Origin: CAYVAP01 sp964521065
GTDB lineage: Bacteria > Bacteroidota > Bacteroidia > J057
Assembly: GCA_964521065.1 (NCBI GenBank)
Contig: CAZFPQ010000237.1
Location: 1-11,185 of the forward strand
DNA length: 11,185 nt
Direction of reading: 5' to 3'
Part shown: one piece after another, positions 7,406 through 11,185 of the stretch
How positions within the stretch are numbered: the stretch's first letter is position 1
Layout: each line of letters starts with the position of its first letter
Made by a program: the position numbers and the translations under genes
The notes under the pieces: generated by a model
Seen by the model: the letters and a program-made list of their open reading frames with translations, nothing else
Databases searched by the model: none
Told to the model about the DNA's origin: nothing

Positions 7406-8029
7406 ATGTACTACCTAGCCATTGACCTAGAAATGACCGGCCTGGAACCAGGTTGGCATGAAATCATTCAAATTGGAGCGGCTTTGTATGACGAGCAGTG
7501 GAGAGAATTGGGACGCTACCTCACCAATGTTTATCCAGAAAATGAAGAGAGCTACTCTCTGCCTGCCCTTGAAGTACACGGCTTGACCATGGAAGAGCTA
7601 GACGATGCACCCATGATTCATGAGGTATTGCCTGAGTTAGAAGAATGGATTTTGACTACCCAAGGGCTGCGACCCCAGAGTCTAGATGGCCGCCAAAAGC
7701 AACAGGCCATGAGAAAAACCTTGATCGCCGGTCAAAGCGTGATCAACGACGTGAATTTTCTCAAGTTTGCTTATCGTGATCAGCACCTCAAGTGGCCATT
7801 TTCTAACACTCTGCTAGATTTACACACACTCTCTCACTACGTATTCCCAATTTTGGCTGCCGCAGGGAAATCCATCCCCCAAAAACGTAGTTTAGAAGCT
7901 ATCGCAGGTTTTTTTGGTTTTCAGAGAGAATCTGATGAGCACAACGCATTGGAGGACGCGGTACTCACCGCAGCTTGCCTCAAGGAGCTTTGGAAAATTA
8001 GAGACGGATTGCAACTCACTACCCCATGA
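7406..8029 (+). CDS. DEDDh-family 3'-5' exonuclease (DnaQ / oligoribonuclease-like)
   Basis: This is a single-domain exonuclease of 207 residues. Exo I is AIDLEMTGL with D7 and E9, Exo II is GQSVINDVNFL with D115, and Exo III is DEHNALEDA with H179 and D184. The H-x4-D spacing marks the DEDDh class, which uses two metal ions to remove nucleotides from 3' ends. The DLEMTGL start resembles oligoribonuclease, whereas LEVHGLTMEEL and the Exo III region read more like DnaQ/RNase T proteins. I therefore do not assign the symbol orn. A Gln/Arg-rich stretch (about 88-104, QSLDGRQKQQAMRK) between Exo I and II is longer than in compact relatives. I chose ATG 7406 because MYYLAIDLEMTG then starts directly on the first strand. 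A GTG 60 bp upstream is in frame but lies in the terminator hairpin. The gene overlaps the next by 4 bp (ATGA), indicating translational coupling. Confidence 0.9.
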   Translation: MYYLAIDLEMTGLEPGWHEIIQIGAALYDEQWRELGRYLTNVYPENEESYSLPALEVHGLTMEELDDAPMIHEVLPELEEWILTTQGLRPQSLDGRQKQQAMRKTLIAGQSVINDVNFLKFAYRDQHLKWPFSNTLLDLHTLSHYVFPILAAAGKSIPQKRSLEAIAGFFGFQRESDEHNALEDAVLTAACLKELWKIRDGLQLTTP

Positions 8030-8691
8030 AAGATATTAGCTGGCTTTTCATTGGCCTGATCTTTTCACTCAGTTCCAGTGCTTGTTTTGTTTCTTCGGAT
8101 CAATATGAATCCCTAGAAAATACGCGAGACAGCCTTAGTTATGAGTTAAAGATGGAACAAAGGCTCAACAATCAGCTTCAAGCCTACATTGAGGAAGTTT
8201 GCTATCCCAAGGTAGAGCCCAGTCTACGTAGAACCTCAGCAGGGATTCCTCCCGTCAGTGCCTCTACCGCGGTACCAGATAGCTTGCCCAAACTGAAGCT
8301 ACGTCCGACGGGAAATCCCCACACCTACCAACTTGATGAAGTCTTGCGCTTCAATCCAGCACAAGTAGAGCTTACCAGCAATACCCTAGCTACTGTACAG
8401 CGTGTAGCGGACACCCTACGCCTATACGATGGCTTGATCGTTACGGTAGTTGGCCATTGTGACAATACCGAGGAGAATTCTACCGATGCATTTGAGGATT
8501 CCTGGGGCCTGAGTAGTGCCAGGGCCAATGCTGTTGCTAGGGTCCTAATTGCCAGAGGTGTTTCCCCTCAGTACATCATTGTTGCCGGCCGCGGCCGCTT
8601 CTATCCCATTGACTCAAACCGCTCTCAAGCAGGCCAACAGAGAAACCGCCGGGTAGATCTTTTCGTGGATACCCGGAGTGTGGTTCATTGA
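8026..8691 (+). CDS. OmpA-family peptidoglycan-associated lipoprotein
   Basis: This protein has 221 residues. An N-terminal hydrophobic signal (WLFIGLIFSLSSSAC) ends in a lipobox-like SSAC, with Cys20 as the likely lipidation site. The following segment, DQYESLENTRDSLSYELKME (about 25-50), has a heptad-like pattern suggesting a short coiled coil or helix. A proline-rich linker reaches about residue 98. Residues about 102-216 form an OmpA C-terminal (OmpA/MotB) domain, which binds the diaminopimelate of peptidoglycan. The expected ligand residues are D146 (VVGHCDNT) and R166 (SSARANAV), with NRRVDLFV at the end. It probably tethers the outer membrane to the cell wall. Its ATG overlaps the exonuclease stop by 4 bp, so the two are almost surely co-transcribed. 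The exporter gene follows within 38 bp. The functional link to the exonuclease is not evident. Confidence 0.92.
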   Translation: MKDISWLFIGLIFSLSSSACFVSSDQYESLENTRDSLSYELKMEQRLNNQLQAYIEEVCYPKVEPSLRRTSAGIPPVSASTAVPDSLPKLKLRPTGNPHTYQLDEVLRFNPAQVELTSNTLATVQRVADTLRLYDGLIVTVVGHCDNTEENSTDAFEDSWGLSSARANAVARVLIARGVSPQYIIVAGRGRFYPIDSNRSQAGQQRNRRVDLFVDTRSVVH

Positions 8692-8715
8692 TAGGCGATT
8701 CCAACTCATTTTTAC

Positions 8716-8723
8716 TACCTTTG
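8716..8723 (+). promoter_or_regulatory. Candidate -7 promoter box directly before the RND exporter start
   Basis: TACCTTTG at 8716-8723 exactly matches the Bacteroidota -7 consensus TAnnTTTG and ends 6 bp before the ATG at 8730. Transcription would begin at or within a few bases of the start codon, giving a leaderless or near-leaderless mRNA. The -33 element is poor: the best nearby TTG (8688-8690) is 25 bp away, a little beyond the usual spacing. Transcription from the OmpA gene upstream is the alternative. Confidence 0.35.
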
Positions 8724-8729
8724 CCCCCT

Positions 8730-11102
8730 ATGAATCCGGTTTGGCAAGCCATCGCTACTTTCATTTTAAGAAATCGCATCCCCTTCTTGATTTTACTGGG
8801 GGTCATCACTGCTTACATGTGGGTCAACCGGGGCATGGAACTTAACCAGTCCTTTGCCAACATGATCCTCACCGATGACCCTGCGTTGATCCAGTTTGAG
8901 CGGTTCAAGGAAATATTTGGAGACGACGCCAATGTAGTCGTAGCCTCTGTAGACGGAGATTTTCGGGACTATGAATTGTTTACCGGATTCTACGACCTAT
9001 CGCGCAGCATTTCAAATATTCCTGGTGTAGATGGGGCTTTTGGCCTCACACAGCTATACGACCTCCAGCGAAACGACTCCTTGCGGCGCTTCGAAATGGT
9101 CGAAATCGTGCAACGACGACCCGAGTCTCCGGAAGAGGTCGATAGCCTAATGGATAGGCTGACAGCTTTGCCTTTTTATCAAGGCTTGTTGCTAAGTGAT
9201 AGCACCAATTCTACCCTGCTGGCCATATCTATGGATGCGGACGTATTGGATACTGACCAAAAGATTCCTTTGGTCAATTCTGTTCGGGACAGCATAGAGG
9301 CATTCGCCGAAATGTACGGCGTTGAAACCCACCTAGCCGGCTTACCGATTCTGAGGGTCAATGCCCACCAAACCATCAAAACAGAGCTATACCTCTTTCT
9401 AGGCTTGGCTTTGATCGTTACCGCCATCACCTTATTGGTCTTTTTTAGGTCTTTGTACATGGTGATATTCCCCCTCATGGTCGTGGGCAGTGTCATCATT
9501 TTCTCATTGGGCATCATCGGTCTCTTTGGCTATCAGCTCTCCTTGATTACGGGCATCATCCCGGCCTTAATTACAGTCATTACCATCCCCAACAGTGTCT
9601 ACTTGATCACCAAGTATCACATTGAGTTTCGCCGTACCCGCAATAAAATGAAGTCTTTGATCCTGGTCATGGAAAAGATAGGGATCGTGACCGTCATGAC
9701 CAATGCCACTACAGCCATTGGCTTGGGAGTATTGGCCTTCACTGAGATTGCCCCGCTGCGGGAGTTTGGCATTGTGGCAGGCCTTAGCGTTATCGCGGCC
9801 TTTTTCATCTCCCTATTGCTAATTCCCATTACCTTTAGTTTCCTCCCTCCCCCCAGCGATAGGCAGACTCGTCACCTTGATCGCCGCTCATTGGGATTTG
9901 TAATCAAGGGAATAGATAAACTCGTCCACCATCGTCGTCCCCTGATCTATCTCATGACCGGCCTTTTGACTGCCGCTTCCATTTACGGACTTACGCAAGT
10001 AGTGCCGGTAGCCTACGTAGCTGATGACATTCCCCAAGACAGTAAGGTCATGCAGGACCTTCGTTATATAGAAGACCGATACAGTGGAGCCCTGCCCTTT
10101 GAGATCATCATTGACACCAAGCAAAAACGTGGGGCCTTGCGCCGGCGTAGCATTGATCGGATTGCAGAATTACAGGATAGCCTTTCGACCTACAGTGAAC
10201 TGAGCCGGTCGCTCAGCGTAGCTGACTTCGCGAAGTTTTTCCGCCAAAGTTTTTTTGGAGGAGGAGTTGACCAATATGATCTCCCTACCCGCAATGAATA
10301 TAACTTCATTGCTGACTATGCTCGAAATTTCGACTTGGGCGGTGAGCTCACCATATCTAAATCCCTGGTAGATAGCAGCCTACAAATAACACGGGTTTCA
10401 GCATCGGTTAGGGATATTGGATCGCTTAAAATGGAAAGGCTCGTAGCAGAGGTTCAAGCGGACGTTGATTCCATTTTCAACCCCGAACAATTTGAAGTAG
10501 CTGTCACGGGTACTACCCAAATGTTTATCAAGTCCAACGACGCCTTGATCGACAATTTGTTGAAAAGCCTTTTGATCGCTTTCGTCATCATTGCATTGAT
10601 CATGGGGGTGCTCTTCCGTTCGGTGCGCATCGTGATCATCAGCTTGGTACCCAACCTACTGCCCTTACTTATGGTGGCCGGAGTAATGGGATTTACCGGC
10701 ATTGCCCTTAAGCCTAGTACGGCATTGGTGTTTGGGGTAGCTTTTGGCATTGCAGTCGATGACTCCATTCACTTTTTGGCTCGATACCGCCTAGCCAGGA
10801 AAGTAGGAGATACCATTCAGCAGGCCGTATCCAACTCTTTCAAGGATACAGGGGTCAGCATGATTTACACTTCATTGATCCTGTTTTTCGGCTTTGTCTG
10901 TTTCACAGCTTCCGAATTTGGCGGAACCCAGGCCCTGGGCCTACTGACCTCCATGACCTTGGGAATCGCCATGTTTAGCAACCTGCTCTTCCTCCCTGCC
11001 TTGCTATTGAGTTTTGATAAAGAAGAAAACCAAGCCCGTCTACATCGCCGTCAGCGAAGAAAAGCTCGCCAAGCTGAGCAGCGATTCTCTTCAAACAGCT
11101 AG
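8730..11102 (+). CDS. RND superfamily exporter, MMPL/COG1033 type
   Basis: This 790-residue inner-membrane protein has the duplicated RND layout. TM1 (about 13-30) is followed by a large periplasmic loop (about 31-215) and TM2-6 (about 218-367). TM7 (about 404-423) is followed by a second periplasmic loop (about 424-610) and TM8-12 (about 612-770). A basic tail (RLHRRQRRKARQAEQR) ends the protein. TM10, the counterpart of TM4 in the second half, carries the proton-relay motif FGIAVDDSIHFLARYR with D677-D678. TM4 of the first half instead reads ITIPNSVYLITKYH, with N288 where an acid is expected. COG1033-type proteins are predicted proton-driven exporters of lipids or other hydrophobic molecules; the substrate here is unknown. 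No membrane-fusion or outer-membrane partner gene is visible, which fits MMPL-type rather than drug-efflux RND. I chose ATG 8730, preceded by a TACCTTTG box. An in-frame TTG at 8688 would add 14 residues and overlap the OmpA gene. Confidence 0.92.
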   Translation: MNPVWQAIATFILRNRIPFLILLGVITAYMWVNRGMELNQSFANMILTDDPALIQFERFKEIFGDDANVVVASVDGDFRDYELFTGFYDLSRSISNIPGVDGAFGLTQLYDLQRNDSLRRFEMVEIVQRRPESPEEVDSLMDRLTALPFYQGLLLSDSTNSTLLAISMDADVLDTDQKIPLVNSVRDSIEAFAEMYGVETHLAGLPILRVNAHQTIKTELYLFLGLALIVTAITLLVFFRSLYMVIFPLMVVGSVIIFSLGIIGLFGYQLSLITGIIPALITVITIPNSVYLITKYHIEFRRTRNKMKSLILVMEKIGIVTVMTNATTAIGLGVLAFTEIAPLREFGIVAGLSVIAAFFISLLLIPITFSFLPPPSDRQTRHLDRRSLGFVIKGIDKLVHHRRPLIYLMTGLLTAASIYGLTQVVPVAYVADDIPQDSKVMQDLRYIEDRYSGALPFEIIIDTKQKRGALRRRSIDRIAELQDSLSTYSELSRSLSVADFAKFFRQSFFGGGVDQYDLPTRNEYNFIADYARNFDLGGELTISKSLVDSSLQITRVSASVRDIGSLKMERLVAEVQADVDSIFNPEQFEVAVTGTTQMFIKSNDALIDNLLKSLLIAFVIIALIMGVLFRSVRIVIISLVPNLLPLLMVAGVMGFTGIALKPSTALVFGVAFGIAVDDSIHFLARYRLARKVGDTIQQAVSNSFKDTGVSMIYTSLILFFGFVCFTASEFGGTQALGLLTSMTLGIAMFSNLLFLPALLLSFDKEENQARLHRRQRRKARQAEQRFSSNS

Positions 11103-11121
11103 GCAGGCGCCATATGAGGTT

Positions 11122-11185
11122 GGGCTATGTGCTATGGGCTATGGGCTATGGGCTATGGGCTATGGGCTATGGGCTATGGGCTATG
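11122..11185 (+). repeat. Heptanucleotide tandem repeat (GGGCTAT)n, runs off the window
   Basis: Nine consecutive 7-bp units fill 11122-11184 and a tenth begins at 11185. All units are GGGCTAT except the second (11129-11135), which is GTGCTAT. The array starts 19 bp after the exporter stop codon, in its 3' flank. Its full length cannot be seen. The GGG tracts are spaced by CTAT, matching the G-quadruplex pattern of four GGG tracts with 1-7 nt loops. The near-perfect copies suggest recent slippage expansion or selection for the unit. Confidence 0.97.

Noticed and set aside
7346..8029. Longer exonuclease reading frame starting at GTG 7346
   Set aside because: The start codon sits in a probable terminator hairpin, and the extra 20 residues precede the conserved first strand. 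ATG 7406 fits the family better.
10454..10768. Minus-strand reading frame opposite the exporter, and similar frames elsewhere (for example 4984-5271 on +, 6595-6879 on -)
   Set aside because: They lie fully antisense to well-recognised genes, have no recognisable motif and show composition expected from the opposite-strand codons.
8688..11102. Longer exporter frame starting at TTG 8688 (ATTGA overlap with the OmpA stop)
   Set aside because: TTG is a rare start, and the added 14 residues contain no recognisable feature. ATG 8730, just before the first membrane segment and after a TACCTTTG box, is more likely. Coupled TTG initiation is not fully excluded.
11122..11185. Heptamer array as a CRISPR array
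   Set aside because: The units are 7 bp and contiguous with no spacers, so it is a simple tandem repeat.

Overview
This window looks like chromosomal DNA of a Bacteroidota bacterium, possibly of the Saprospiria type. That placement is inferred from four things: the protein flavours (CHAT peptidase, VIT/vWA/DUF2135 lipoprotein, OmpA lipoprotein, COG1033-type RND exporter), the absence of Shine-Dalgarno-like sequences before starts, several TAnnTTTG-like promoter elements, and a GC content near 50%. Coding density is high, with eight protein genes (one cut by the left edge), no gene-free stretch over 300 bases, and no RNA gene, insertion sequence or CRISPR array that I can see.

Left block (1-3691, + strand): the C-terminal end of a CHAT-domain cysteine peptidase, entering from outside the window, is followed 25 bp later by a 967-residue lipoprotein. 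That lipoprotein carries a VIT domain, a vWA domain with an intact metal-site motif, an acidic linker, TPR-like helices and a C-terminal DUF2135 (YfaP-like) domain. The pair is probably co-transcribed. It is the least understood and most accessory-looking part of the window. On the minus strand, converging tail to tail with only 17 bp between stops, lies a 525-residue secreted protein (3709-5286). It fuses an endonuclease/exonuclease/phosphatase domain to a PLC-like/GDPD-superfamily domain resembling the AIM6 group.

Middle block (5549-7306, + strand): two housekeeping genes, thymidine kinase (tdk, pyrimidine salvage) and 4-hydroxythreonine-4-phosphate dehydrogenase (pdxA, vitamin B6 synthesis). 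Each has a candidate promoter of its own. pdxA is followed by a good intrinsic-terminator candidate at 7328-7358.

Right block (7406-11102, + strand): a DEDDh 3'-5' exonuclease overlaps by 4 bp an OmpA-domain lipoprotein. A 790-residue RND/MMPL-type exporter follows, with a TACCTTTG box immediately before its ATG that may be a promoter giving a very short or no leader. The last two genes point to cell-envelope functions.

Right edge (11122-11185 and beyond): a 7-bp tandem repeat, GGGCTAT, nine units in the window and running off the end, starts 19 bp after the exporter stop codon. It has the tract spacing of a G-quadruplex motif, and the coding-direction strand contains no stop codon in any frame. 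It is the most unusual non-coding structure here.
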